This document shows, in pieces, positions 25,454-34,141 of a DNA stretch of 64,000 nt. Numbering within the stretch: position 1 is the stretch's first letter; every line of letters begins with the position of its first letter. The translations under genes were made by a program, and so were the position numbers. The notes beneath the pieces are model-generated. The model worked only from the letters and a program-made list of their open reading frames with translations. It was not told where the DNA came from and ran no database searches. The stretch comes from Comamonadaceae bacterium OS-1 (GTDB lineage Bacteria; Pseudomonadota; Gammaproteobacteria; Burkholderiales; Burkholderiaceae_C), in NCBI GenBank assembly GCA_027923965.1, contig AP026969.1, positions 1,178,001 to 1,242,000 on the forward strand, read 5' to 3'.

Positions 25454-25768
25454 TTAATCCAGGTGAAACAGGCAGGGCAACGTTTCCGCCACGGGCGAGC
25501 CGTCGGGGTTCGTGCGCATCAGATCGCCCATATGCGCCCACCAGCGCTGCATCACCGGGTGCTGGGGCAGGCTGTGCATGCTGTGGCTGGACTTGCGGCG
25601 CAGCACGGCGAATAAAACAAGGTGCTCTTCGTCCAGGTAGATGCTGTAGTCGCTAACCCCTGCCGACTTCAGCAGCGCCACCAGCTCGGGCCAAATCTCG
25701 TCGTGCCGCTTTTTGTATTCGGCTACGCAGCCGGGGTGCAGGAACATGCGAAAGGCGATTTTTTCCAT
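25454..25768 (-). CDS. rhaM: L-rhamnose mutarotase
   Basis: Interconverts alpha- and beta-L-rhamnose anomers ahead of the isomerase. The 104-residue length equals that of E. coli RhaM. Typical residues: [21 protein letters not shown] with the conserved His, [16 protein letters not shown], and WWAHMGDLM. Start ATG 25768 is the family start. It lies 1 bp after rhaQ and 2 bp before rhaB. Confidence 0.93.
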   Translation of the reverse strand: MEKIAFRMFLHPGCVAEYKKRHDEIWPELVALLKSAGVSDYSIYLDEEHLVLFAVLRRKSSHSMHSLPQHPVMQRWWAHMGDLMRTNPDGSPVAETLPCLFHLD

Positions 25769-25769
25769 C

Positions 25770-26741
25770 TTAGGCCTTTGCAGCTGCCAGCCGCCCACGC
25801 AGCTTGAACTTGGGCAGCACCATGGACACGATGAGCAGGCCGCCCACGATCATCGACATCACGATGCCCGACACATTGGCCATGCCCAGCGCAAAGGTGA
25901 ACAGGCCCAGCAGCAGCACCGCCAGCATGGTGCCCACGATACTGCCGCGCCCGCCCTCGATGGCCACGCCGCCCAGAATCACCATGGTGATGGCATCCAG
26001 CTCCCAGCCCATGGCGATGTTGGGGCGGGTACTGCCGATACGGCCGGTCAGCAAAATGGCGGCCAGCGCAGCCATCAGCCCGGCAAACACAAACAGGCGC
26101 AGGCGGTAGCGGTCTACCTCGATGCCCGAGAAGCGCGATGTCACCGGGTTGGCACCGATGGCGTACAGGCGGCGGCCCAGCACCGTGCGGTGCAGCACCA
26201 CACCCACGGCCACCGCGCACACCAGCAAAATGGCAAATTCAATCGGTACGATCAGCCAGGGCAGGTTGACCAGGTCGCCCAGGTAGCCGTTGCCCAGCAC
26301 CGAAAACACCTCCGGATAGCCCGACATCGCCTGGTCGCCCAGGGCCACCATGGCCAGGCCCCGGTACAGCGACAGCGTGCCGATGGTCACCACGATGGAC
26401 GGCAGCCGGTAGTGCGTGACCAGCCAGCCGTTCAAGAACCCGGCCAGGCCACCGGTGGCCAAGGCTGCCATTGCCATACCGGCAGGCCCGGCCCCGGCAC
26501 GCATGGCAAAGCCCATGGCCAGCGAGCACAGCGCCAGAATGGCCGCAATCGACAGGTCGATCTCGCCGGTGACGATCAGCAGCGCCAGGGCCAGCGCCAG
26601 AATGCCTTTTTCGCTGAAGTTGAAGGTGCTGTCGGCAATGGCGTAGGGCGATAAAAACCCCGGCTGGGTGGTGCCAAACACCACCACCAGCAAGACCAGC
26701 AGCCCCAATAAAACGCGTTCCCAGGTGTTCCAGGCTTTCAT
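25770..26741 (-). CDS. rhaQ: Rhamnose ABC transporter permease (RhaQ-like)
   Basis: A 323-residue inner-membrane permease of the branched-chain/ribose (BPD_transp_2) class, with about ten hydrophobic segments; [20 protein letters not shown] is the hallmark segment and [21 protein letters not shown] the cytosolic coupling loop. It overlaps the preceding permease gene by 4 bp (ATGA) and pairs with it to form the channel of the rhamnose importer. Of the two permeases, this second one is named rhaQ by position, as in the rhizobial rhaSTPQ system. Confidence 0.9.
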   Translation of the reverse strand: MKAWNTWERVLLGLLVLLVVVFGTTQPGFLSPYAIADSTFNFSEKGILALALALLIVTGEIDLSIAAILALCSLAMGFAMRAGAGPAGMAMAALATGGLAGFLNGWLVTHYRLPSIVVTIGTLSLYRGLAMVALGDQAMSGYPEVFSVLGNGYLGDLVNLPWLIVPIEFAILLVCAVAVGVVLHRTVLGRRLYAIGANPVTSRFSGIEVDRYRLRLFVFAGLMAALAAILLTGRIGSTRPNIAMGWELDAITMVILGGVAIEGGRGSIVGTMLAVLLLGLFTFALGMANVSGIVMSMIVGGLLIVSMVLPKFKLRGRLAAAKA

Positions 26742-27730
26742 GCTGCCGCTCCCTTCAGTTCTGTTCTTTCTAAAATCAAGCGTCCGCCCCGGTGCTCGGC
26801 CCGCGCATTCAGCGTCACAGACACCAGAATCACCGCCCCCGCAATCGCCTGCTGCCAGAACGGCGACACCTGGATCACCGGCAGCGCCGCGTTGACCACG
26901 CCAATAAACAGCACGCCCAGTGCCGCCCCCAGCACGCTGCCCACGCCGCCGCCAATGCTCACCCCGCCAATCAGGCAGGCGGCTATCACTGTGAGCTCAT
27001 AGCCCGCCGCCAGCTCGGTGTAGGCCACCGAATAGCGCCCCACCCACAGCAAACCCGACAAACCAGCCAGCATGCCCGACAGGGTGTAGACCAGCATCAG
27101 CCGCGACTTCACCGGAATGCCCACGTACTGCGCCGCATGCGGGTCGCCGCCCAGCGCATACAGCTCGCGCCCTTCGCGGCGCAGCTTGAAAAATACGGCG
27201 GCCAGGGCCAGCACCAGCAGCGCAAACCACACCAGCGCAGGCAGCCCCAGCCATTGCGCACGCGGCAGGCCCTTGATGGCGGCGTGGATCTGGTGGTCGG
27301 AAATCCAGGCCCCTTTGCTGGCCACAAAAATCGCCCCGCGAAACGCCGACAAAGTGCCCAGCGTGACCACAATCGGCGGCAGGTCAAACCGGGTGATCAA
27401 CCAGCCGTTCAAACTGCCCAGCAGGGCACCAACGGCCATGGCCAGCAGCAGCAGCACGCCAATTGGCACGCCGGGCATGGCCCGCCCCACCAGCGCGCAG
27501 ACCATGCCGGTCAGGGCCAGGTTGGAGGCGACCGACAGGTCAATGCCCCGGGTCAGCAGCACGCCCATTTGCCCCACCACCAGAATGGCCAGAATCGCCG
27601 AGTCGTTGGCAATGTCCATGCCGTTGCGCCAGCTCAGAAAAACCGGCGCGCGGGCGGCTACCGCCAGCGCAATCGCCCCAATGATGGCCAGCAGCAGCCA
27701 TTCGCGCCGGGCCAGGAAAAGCTGTTTCAT
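26738..27730 (-). CDS. rhaP: Rhamnose ABC transporter permease (RhaP-like)
   Basis: A 330-residue permease starting MKQLFLARREWLLLAIIG at ATG 27730; a longer in-frame opening to 28177 runs through the ATPase gene in another frame and is not real. Hallmarks: GVLLTRGIDLSVASNLALTG and GRELYALGGDPHAAQYVGIPV. The start overlaps the ATPase stop by 4 bp and the end overlaps rhaQ by 4 bp, so the three are tightly coupled. Forms a heteromeric channel with RhaQ. Confidence 0.9.
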   Translation of the reverse strand: MKQLFLARREWLLLAIIGAIALAVAARAPVFLSWRNGMDIANDSAILAILVVGQMGVLLTRGIDLSVASNLALTGMVCALVGRAMPGVPIGVLLLLAMAVGALLGSLNGWLITRFDLPPIVVTLGTLSAFRGAIFVASKGAWISDHQIHAAIKGLPRAQWLGLPALVWFALLVLALAAVFFKLRREGRELYALGGDPHAAQYVGIPVKSRLMLVYTLSGMLAGLSGLLWVGRYSVAYTELAAGYELTVIAACLIGGVSIGGGVGSVLGAALGVLFIGVVNAALPVIQVSPFWQQAIAGAVILVSVTLNARAEHRGGRLILERTELKGAAA

Positions 27731-29298
27731 GTTGCCAATGCCTCGTTGACGTGCGGGGTTCGGGCGGCAGATACGTCTGCGGCCGGGAGGGGTTTGGGGG
27801 CGTGTGGCTGCGCGGTCAGGCCGGATGCCGCCGCCACGATGGCCTCGGCATCGACCGTGCCGCGTGCAAATTCGGCCACCTGCAGGCCCCGGCGCATCAC
27901 CACCACCCGGTGGGCCAGGTTCATGACCTCGGGCAACTCGCTGGACACCAAAATTACCGCCAGGCCTTGCTCTACCATCTCGGCGATCAACTGGTACACG
28001 GCCTGCTTGGCCCCCACGTCGATGCCCTTGGTGGGTTCGTCCAGAATCACGATGCGCGGGTTCAGCCCCAGCCATTTGGCAATCACCACCTTTTGCTGGT
28101 TGCCACCCGACAGGCCCGACAGCGGCAGATCGTGCGAACTGGTCTTGATGCGCAAACGCTCCACCATGCTGGTGCACAAGGCCGACTCCTTGGCCTGCGA
28201 CAGCCAGGGGCCGCGCGCAAACTTGGCCAGCCCGGCCAGGCTGATGTTTTGCAGCACCGAAAAGCTCAAAATGCCGCCCTGGCGCTGGCGCTCTTCGGGC
28301 ACGTAGGCAAGGCCTGCGGTGATGGAATCGGCCGGGCGGCGCGGCTGCAGTGGCTTGCCTTCTACCGTAAAGCTGCCCGTGGCATCCAGGTTCAGGCCCA
28401 TCAGCGCCAGCATGGCTTCGCTGCGCCCCGAGCCCACCAGGCCGTAAAAGCCCAGAATCTCGCCGCGCCGCAGGGTGAAAGACAGGTTGTTGAATTCGGT
28501 GGGGTGCGACAGGTTTTGCACCTCCATCACCACCTTGCCCGGCACCGAGTGCACCGGCGGGTAGATCTGGTCAATGGCGCGCCCGGCCATCAGCTTGACC
28601 AGGCTTTGTTCGGTGGCATCGGCAATATTGCCCGTGCCCACGGCGGAGCCGTCGCGCAGCACCAGGTAGCGGTCGGCCACGGCAAAAATTTCGTCAAACT
28701 TGTGGGTGATAAAGATCACCCCCACGCCCTGGTCGCGCAGTTGGCGCACGATGCCATAGAAGTCGCGGATTTCGGCCTGCGACAGAGCGGCGGTGGGCTC
28801 GTCCAGAATCACCACCGAGGCCTTTTGCGACAGCGCCCGCGCAATTTCCACCAGATGGCGCTCGGCCAGGCTCAGGGTTTTGACCTGCGCCGTAGCCACA
28901 AAGCGTGCGCCGATGTGGGTCAGCACCTGCTGGGCCTGGGCGTTCATCGCGGCCCAGTCCACCAGGCCTGCGCGCTGCAGGTGGCGGCCCATGAAAATGT
29001 TCTCGGCCACGCTGAGCTCTTCAAACATCACCGTTTCCTGGTGCACCGCCAGAATGCCCGCCGCCTGCGAGGCCCGTGCGTTGGCAAACTTTTGCGGCTG
29101 GCCGTTGAGCAGGATGGACCCCGCCTCAAACGGCACCACGCCGGTCAGCAGCTTGACCATGGTGGATTTGCCCGCGCCGTTTTCACCTATCAGGGCCAGC
29201 ACCTCGCCCGCCCGCAGGTCCAGGTCCACGTCTTTGAGGACGGTGACGGCACCATAGCGCTTTTGAATGCCGCGCAGTTGCAGCAAAAAATCAGTCAT
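27727..29298 (-). CDS. rhaT: Rhamnose ABC transporter ATP-binding protein with two ABC domains
   Basis: A 523-residue fused ATPase driving rhamnose import. First ABC domain: Walker A GENGAGKST near residue 40, signature LSLAERHLVEIARAL, Walker B VVILDEPTAAL. Second: Walker A position reads GLVGSGRSE, the usual Lys-less form of sugar importers, with signature LSGGNQQKVVIAKWL and Walker B IVILDEPTKGID. Start ATG 29298 (MTDFLLQLRGIQKRYG). A terminator-like hairpin separates it from rhaS upstream. Confidence 0.92.
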   Translation of the reverse strand: MTDFLLQLRGIQKRYGAVTVLKDVDLDLRAGEVLALIGENGAGKSTMVKLLTGVVPFEAGSILLNGQPQKFANARASQAAGILAVHQETVMFEELSVAENIFMGRHLQRAGLVDWAAMNAQAQQVLTHIGARFVATAQVKTLSLAERHLVEIARALSQKASVVILDEPTAALSQAEIRDFYGIVRQLRDQGVGVIFITHKFDEIFAVADRYLVLRDGSAVGTGNIADATEQSLVKLMAGRAIDQIYPPVHSVPGKVVMEVQNLSHPTEFNNLSFTLRRGEILGFYGLVGSGRSEAMLALMGLNLDATGSFTVEGKPLQPRRPADSITAGLAYVPEERQRQGGILSFSVLQNISLAGLAKFARGPWLSQAKESALCTSMVERLRIKTSSHDLPLSGLSGGNQQKVVIAKWLGLNPRIVILDEPTKGIDVGAKQAVYQLIAEMVEQGLAVILVSSELPEVMNLAHRVVVMRRGLQVAEFARGTVDAEAIVAAASGLTAQPHAPKPLPAADVSAARTPHVNEALAT

Positions 29299-29319
29299 CG
29301 CAGATCCCGATGTTCCAAC

Positions 29320-29353
29320 AAAAAAGGGCAGCCCCACCGGGGCAGGGCTGCCC
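29320..29353 (-). terminator. Terminator/attenuator between rhaS and rhaT
   Basis: Stem GGGCAGCCC (29326-29334) / GGGCTGCCC (29345-29353); on the minus strand it is followed by TTTTTTG. Probably partial, giving more binding protein than membrane components. Confidence 0.85.
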
Positions 29354-29377
29354 GCCTTTCCTTAGCCTCAAGCCAAC

Positions 29378-30370
29378 TTAAAAGAACTTCGAGAATTTCT
29401 CGGTGTTGGACTTGTCGTAGGTGAACGGCTCGGACATGGCCGCTTCGTTGTTTTCATCCAGTGTGACCGTGCCCACGCGGCCCAGCTGGATTTTTTCGCC
29501 CGGCTTGCCGGTGGCTTTGCCGCTGATGAACTGGCTGGCGGCCATGACCGAGGCATAGCCCAGGTCAATCGGGTTCCACAGCGCAAACGACTTGGACGCG
29601 CCGCTGTTCACGTGGCCCAGCATTTCGGACGGCAGCGCCAGCCCGGTCACAAACACCTTGCCGACCAGTTTTTCGTCTGTCACGGCCTTGGCGGCAGCGG
29701 GTGCGCCGACCGAGGTGGGGGCGATGATGACCTTCAGGTTGGGGTAGCCCTTGAACAGGCCTTGGGCTTCGCGGTAGCTTTTGTCGGTCTGGTCGTCGCC
29801 GTACACGGTGCTGACCAGTTTCAGGCCGCTGTTCTCCGGCTTGGCCAACACCTTCTTCATTTCCTCGATCCAGACGTTCTGGTTGGTGGCCTGGGCGGTG
29901 GCCGACAGAATGGCGATTTCGCCGGTGTTGCCAATGGCTTCACGGGTCATGTCCACCAGTTTTTTGCCGATCAGCGGGCTGGCCGAGGGGTTGAGCTGCA
30001 TCAGGCGGCCGTCTTTGCGCACGCCGGAGTCAAACGACACCACCTTGATGCCGCGCTGCATGGCTTTCTTCATCACCGGCACCAGGGCATCGGGGTCGTT
30101 GGCCGAGATCACGATGGCCTTGACGTTCTGGGCGATCAGCGAATTAATCACCTCGATCTGCCCTTCGGCGGTGGCCTTGGCCGGGCCGGTGTAGATGATT
30201 TCCACGTCTTTGAGTTCTTTGGCCGCTTCCTGAGCGCCCTGGTTCACCGCATCAAAAAAGCCGATGCCCATGGCCTTGACGACCACGGCAATCTTGTCCG
30301 CTGCCATGGCCGGGCTGGCCAAAGCTGCGGTCAAAGCCACTGCCAGCAAAGTTTTCAGTTGTTTCTTCAT
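29378..30370 (-). CDS. rhaS: Rhamnose ABC transporter periplasmic binding protein
   Basis: A 330-residue periplasmic sugar-binding protein of the ribose/xylose class (Peripla_BP_4). A Sec signal peptide is at residues 1-23 (LKTLLAVALTAALASPAMA, then ADK). The mature domain opens IAVVVKAMGIGFFDAVNQGAQ and has VISANDPDALVPVMKKAM and VVSFDSGVRKDGRLMQLN, typical of the family. First transporter gene of the operon, after rhaI; TCCAGGAGACAAGC upstream gives a strong Shine-Dalgarno sequence. Rhamnose specificity is from context. Confidence 0.92.
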   Translation of the reverse strand: MKKQLKTLLAVALTAALASPAMAADKIAVVVKAMGIGFFDAVNQGAQEAAKELKDVEIIYTGPAKATAEGQIEVINSLIAQNVKAIVISANDPDALVPVMKKAMQRGIKVVSFDSGVRKDGRLMQLNPSASPLIGKKLVDMTREAIGNTGEIAILSATAQATNQNVWIEEMKKVLAKPENSGLKLVSTVYGDDQTDKSYREAQGLFKGYPNLKVIIAPTSVGAPAAAKAVTDEKLVGKVFVTGLALPSEMLGHVNSGASKSFALWNPIDLGYASVMAASQFISGKATGKPGEKIQLGRVGTVTLDENNEAAMSEPFTYDKSNTEKFSKFF

Positions 30371-30458
30371 GCTTGTCTCCTGGAATTAAAGTTATAAAAA
30401 CACTCTACGGGAACACGATGCCGTCGCAGGGGGCGGCGGCTCCGATGGGGTACACGGC

Positions 30459-31751
30459 TTACACAATGCCGCTGCTGGGGCCGCTGGCCGGGCGAATCGC
30501 CGCCATGTCCGTGCGGTAGCCGCTGGCGCGGTAGGTGGCCACCGGGTCCACTGCGCCACCGGCCTCCATGCGGATTTTTTGCAGCAGCGGGGTTACGTCG
30601 GTGTGGAAGGCGGCTTTCAGGGTCTGCGCGGCCATCAGCACGTCGTTGCTGTCCTGGTAGGCGGTCAGGGCCACGCGGTCCACCAGCAAGGCCTGGGCGT
30701 AGCAGCGCTGCACGGTGATGGCGCTGGTCATCAGGCTCTCGATGGGGTCGGTCACGTTGTGCGACTGGTCCAGCATGTAGGCGGGGTCGAAGTTGGGGAC
30801 CTTGCTTTGCGCTGCGTCCACCAGTTCGTTGAACACCAGGAACAGCTGGAAGGGGTTGATGCTGCCGCTGTCCAGATCGTCGTCGCCGTATTTGCTGTCG
30901 TTGAAGTGGAACCCGGCCAGCTTTTGCGCATGCACCAGGCGGGCCACGATCATCTCGATGTTGGTGTTGGGCGCGTGGTGGCCCAGGTCCACCAGGCAGC
31001 GGGCTTTCTCGCCCAGGGTTTGTGCGGCCAGCAGGCTGGAGCCCCAGTCCTGGATCACGGTGGCGTAGAAGGCGGGCTCGAACATCTTGTGCTCTAAAAA
31101 CATCTGCCAGCCGTCGGGCAGGGCGGCGTAGATCTGGCGGTTGCTGTCCAGGTAGCGGTCGAACTGGCGGCGGAAGTGGCTTTGGCCGGGGAAGTTGGCT
31201 CCGTCGCCAATCCACACCGTCAGCGCCTTGCTGCCGATTTGCTTGCCGATCTCGATGCACTCGATGTTGTGCGCCACGGCCTGGGCGCGCACACCTGCGT
31301 CGGCATGGGTCAGGCTGCCAAACTTGTACGACAGGGGCTGGTTCTTCTGGTCGGAGAAGGTGTTGGAGTTGACCGCGTCAAACCCCAGGCCGAAGGACTC
31401 GGCATGCTGGCGCAGTTCTTTGTAGTCGCTGACCTTGTCCCAGGGGAAGTGCGGCGACACGGTGGGCGTGCAGCGCACCAGCTGGTGGATCACGCCGCAG
31501 TCTTGCAGCTTGTCGAACACATTGCGCGGCTCGCCCTTGCCAGGGAAGCGGGCGAAGCGTGTGCCGCCGGTGCCCACGCCCCAGCTGGGCACGGCCACGG
31601 CAAACTTCGCCACGTCGGCTTTCAGGGTGTCGATGTGGACACCGCGGCGCGACAGCTGTTCACCCAGAGTTTGGTAGTCTAAATCGACTCTTGTGCTGGC
31701 TGAATGGACGTGATCAGCTATTAATTCGGGAGCAATTTTGGTGGTGGTCAT
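30459..31751 (-). CDS. rhaI: L-rhamnose isomerase, RhaI type
   Basis: Converts L-rhamnose to L-rhamnulose. A 430-residue TIM-barrel isomerase distinct from E. coli RhaA; blocks VAVPSWGVGTGGTRFARFPG, FPWDKVSDYKELR, LTVWIGDGANFPGQ, LEHKMFEPAFYATVIQDWG and LVDLGHHAPNTNIEMIVARL carry the metal-binding Glu, Asp and His residues. The N-terminal ~20 residues (PELIADHVHSASTRV) are encoded by DNA closely resembling the dispersed repeat. Followed by rhaS after 88 bp. Confidence 0.92.
   Translation of the reverse strand: MTTTKIAPELIADHVHSASTRVDLDYQTLGEQLSRRGVHIDTLKADVAKFAVAVPSWGVGTGGTRFARFPGKGEPRNVFDKLQDCGVIHQLVRCTPTVSPHFPWDKVSDYKELRQHAESFGLGFDAVNSNTFSDQKNQPLSYKFGSLTHADAGVRAQAVAHNIECIEIGKQIGSKALTVWIGDGANFPGQSHFRRQFDRYLDSNRQIYAALPDGWQMFLEHKMFEPAFYATVIQDWGSSLLAAQTLGEKARCLVDLGHHAPNTNIEMIVARLVHAQKLAGFHFNDSKYGDDDLDSGSINPFQLFLVFNELVDAAQSKVPNFDPAYMLDQSHNVTDPIESLMTSAITVQRCYAQALLVDRVALTAYQDSNDVLMAAQTLKAAFHTDVTPLLQKIRMEAGGAVDPVATYRASGYRTDMAAIRPASGPSSGIV
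31682..31738 (-). repeat. Repeat-like segment at the 5' end of rhaI (copy 5)
   Basis: On the minus strand GAATTAATAGCTGATCACGT, then CCATTCAGCCAGCACAAGAG. It aligns over ~57 nt without gaps to the intergenic consensus, though the second hairpin is eroded. It encodes the start of RhaI. Confidence 0.5.
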
Positions 31752-31783
31752 GTCTGTCTCTTTAGTTTTGTTTGATCGCCGAA

Positions 31784-33886
31784 TTAACGCGGGAAGGCCG
31801 CAAGATTACCCGCATCCACGTTGATGATGTTGCCGGTCGATTTGGCGGCCAGGTCGCTGGCCAGGAAGTAGGTGGCCTCGGCAATGTCCTCGGGGAACAC
31901 GCTGCGTTTGAGCATGGAGCGGTCGCGGTAGAAGGCTTCCAGCTCTTCCTCGCTGATCTTGTTGGCGGCGGCGCGCTCCTGGCTCCAGGCACCCGTCCAG
32001 ATCTTGCTGCCGCGGATCACCGCGTCGGGGTTCACCACGTTGGAGCGGATCCCTAACGGCGCGCCTTCCAGTGCAAAGCTGCGCGATAACTGGATTTCTG
32101 CCGCCTTGGCCGCGCAGTAGGCGCTGGCCTGGGCGCTGGCCACCATGCCGTTCTTGCTGGCGATGTACACCATGGCACCGCCGATGGCTTGGGCCTTCAT
32201 CAGGCGGAAGCATTCGCGGCCCACCAAAAAGTAGCCGGTGGCCAGGATGTTCTGGTTACGCATCCACAGCGCCAGGCTGGTGTCTTCAATGGGGGCGGCG
32301 GAGGCAATACCGGCGTTGGACACCAGAATGTCCACCCCGCCAAATTCCAGCGTGGCCTGCACATAGGCGTTGATGACCGAGTCTTCAGAAGTCACGTCGC
32401 AGACCATGCTGCGCACCACGTCTTTGCCATAGCGTTTGGCCAGCGCGGCGCGGGTGCTTTCCAGCGCTTCCACGTCGATGTCCAGCAGCGCCACGCAGGC
32501 ACCCTCGTTCAAGAAGCGCTCGACGATGGCGCGGCCGATGCCGCCTGCGCCACCGGTCACCAGCGCCACCTTGCCGACCAGGGGCTTGGCCTTGGGCATG
32601 CGCTGCAGCTTGGCTTCTTCGAGCAGCCAGTATTCGATGTCAAACGCCTCCTGCTCGGGCAGGCCTACGTAGGTGTCGATGGCATTGGCATCGCGCATCA
32701 CGTTGATGGCGTTGACGTAGAACTCACCCGCAATGCGCGCCGTGGCCTTGTCCTTGGCAATCGACACCATGCCGATGCCGGGCAGCAAGATGATCACCGG
32801 GTTGGCATCGCGCAGGGCCGGGCTGTCGGGGCGCTTGCAGCGCTCGTAGTAGGCGGCGTAGTCGGCGCGGTACGCCACCAGCTTTTCTTCCAGCGCGGCG
32901 GCCAGGGCGGCACCTTCGAGCTGGTAGACCGATGCTTCCAGGATCAGCGGGCGGATCTTGGTGCGCAAAAAGTGGTCGGGGCAGGAGGTGCCCATGGCTG
33001 CCAGCGGGGCCAGTTGCACGCTGTTCACAAATTCCATCACCGCTGGCTGGCGGTCTACGTGCATCAGCTTGTGGCCGCTTTGGGAGGCCAGGCCGCGCAG
33101 CACGGGCAGCACACGGGCTAGGGTGGCATCCTGCTCGGCGGTCGCCAGAGACTCTTGCGCTACACCGCCAAAAGCCACCGCCTTGCGGGCCACACTCTCG
33201 CGGCCCAGCCAGTTTTGCGCATGGGCGATCACGCCCACGGTGTTTTCATAGCAGCTCTTGGCCGTGTCGCCCCAGGTGAACAGGCCGTGGCCCGCCAGCA
33301 CCAGGCCGCGTTGGCTAGGGTGGGCGGCCTGGTAGCGCTGCAGCATCAGGCCCAGCTCGAAGCCGGGCTTGCGCCAGGGCAGCCAGCCCACGGTGCCTTC
33401 AAAAATCTTGGCGGTCAGCGCTTCGCTGTTGGCCATGGCGGCAATCGCAATCACCGCGTCGGGGTGCATGTGGTCCACATGGGCGAAGGGCAGGTAGGCG
33501 TGCAGCGGCGTGTCGATGCTGGCGGCGCGCGGGTTCAGGTTGAAGGTGCAGTGCGGCAGGTAGGCCACCATCTCGTCTTCAAACTGCGGGCCGCGGTACA
33601 GCTTTTGCAGCGCATTGAGCTTGTCCATGTACAGGGTGCTGAAGCCGTCGAGCTTCATCGAACCCACATCGCCGCCCGAGCCCTTGACCCACAGCACGGT
33701 GGCATCCTGGCCGGTCAGCAGGTCTTTTTGCACCAGCTTTGCCGACGTGTTGCCGCCGCCGTAGTTGGTGATGCGCAGGTCGGAACCCAGCAGGTTGGAG
33801 CGGTACAGCAGCAGGCCGGACGCATCCAGCGTGGCCGCATGGGCGTCGTTCCAGGTGGGGAAGGGGGCGGTAGTAGGTGTGGACAT
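31784..33886 (-). CDS. rhaD: Bifunctional rhamnulose-1-phosphate aldolase / short-chain dehydrogenase
   Basis: A 700-residue fusion. The N-terminal class II aldolase domain (to ~400) cleaves L-rhamnulose 1-phosphate to dihydroxyacetone phosphate and L-lactaldehyde; its metal site includes HVDHMHPDAVI and GHGLFTWGD. The C-terminal SDR domain (~435-700) has the NAD site VALVTGGAGGIGRAIVERF and catalytic YCAAKAAE (YxxxK), and presumably oxidises lactaldehyde. The same fusion is known from rhizobial RhaD and Bacillus RhaEW. First gene of the rha operon: its start at 33886 faces the LysR gene across a 255-bp gap that must contain the operon promoter. Confidence 0.93.
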   Translation of the reverse strand: MSTPTTAPFPTWNDAHAATLDASGLLLYRSNLLGSDLRITNYGGGNTSAKLVQKDLLTGQDATVLWVKGSGGDVGSMKLDGFSTLYMDKLNALQKLYRGPQFEDEMVAYLPHCTFNLNPRAASIDTPLHAYLPFAHVDHMHPDAVIAIAAMANSEALTAKIFEGTVGWLPWRKPGFELGLMLQRYQAAHPSQRGLVLAGHGLFTWGDTAKSCYENTVGVIAHAQNWLGRESVARKAVAFGGVAQESLATAEQDATLARVLPVLRGLASQSGHKLMHVDRQPAVMEFVNSVQLAPLAAMGTSCPDHFLRTKIRPLILEASVYQLEGAALAAALEEKLVAYRADYAAYYERCKRPDSPALRDANPVIILLPGIGMVSIAKDKATARIAGEFYVNAINVMRDANAIDTYVGLPEQEAFDIEYWLLEEAKLQRMPKAKPLVGKVALVTGGAGGIGRAIVERFLNEGACVALLDIDVEALESTRAALAKRYGKDVVRSMVCDVTSEDSVINAYVQATLEFGGVDILVSNAGIASAAPIEDTSLALWMRNQNILATGYFLVGRECFRLMKAQAIGGAMVYIASKNGMVASAQASAYCAAKAAEIQLSRSFALEGAPLGIRSNVVNPDAVIRGSKIWTGAWSQERAAANKISEEELEAFYRDRSMLKRSVFPEDIAEATYFLASDLAAKSTGNIINVDAGNLAAFPR

Positions 33887-34141
33887 GAAAGCGGATGGGG
33901 AGTGGGCGGGTTTGCGTTGGAGGCAAGTCTAGAAACAGCCGTGCATATCCACAACCAATGCTTATTGATGGTTTGGCAAAGTTTTTCTTATACTTGGGGC
34001 TTGTAACGGCATGGGGTCGCCCCACGGGTGTTTAGGGCCGGAAATGCTGCGTTGCAGCTTAGGGAAACTCCCTGCAAACCCTGCGTCCCCGAGCCGATTT
34101 CGCCCTCTGTCCCAGGCCCGTATTCCCGGTCAAACCCTGCC

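Noticed and set aside
26738..28177. N-terminally extended permease gene starting at 28177
   Set aside because: The extension runs through the ATPase gene in another frame; the true start at 27730 has the 4-bp overlap typical of this operon.
34028..34141. Longer LysR start at 34028
   Set aside because: The ATG at 34142 gives the standard LysR N-terminus; the upstream extension is not HTH-like and would eat into the divergent promoter region.
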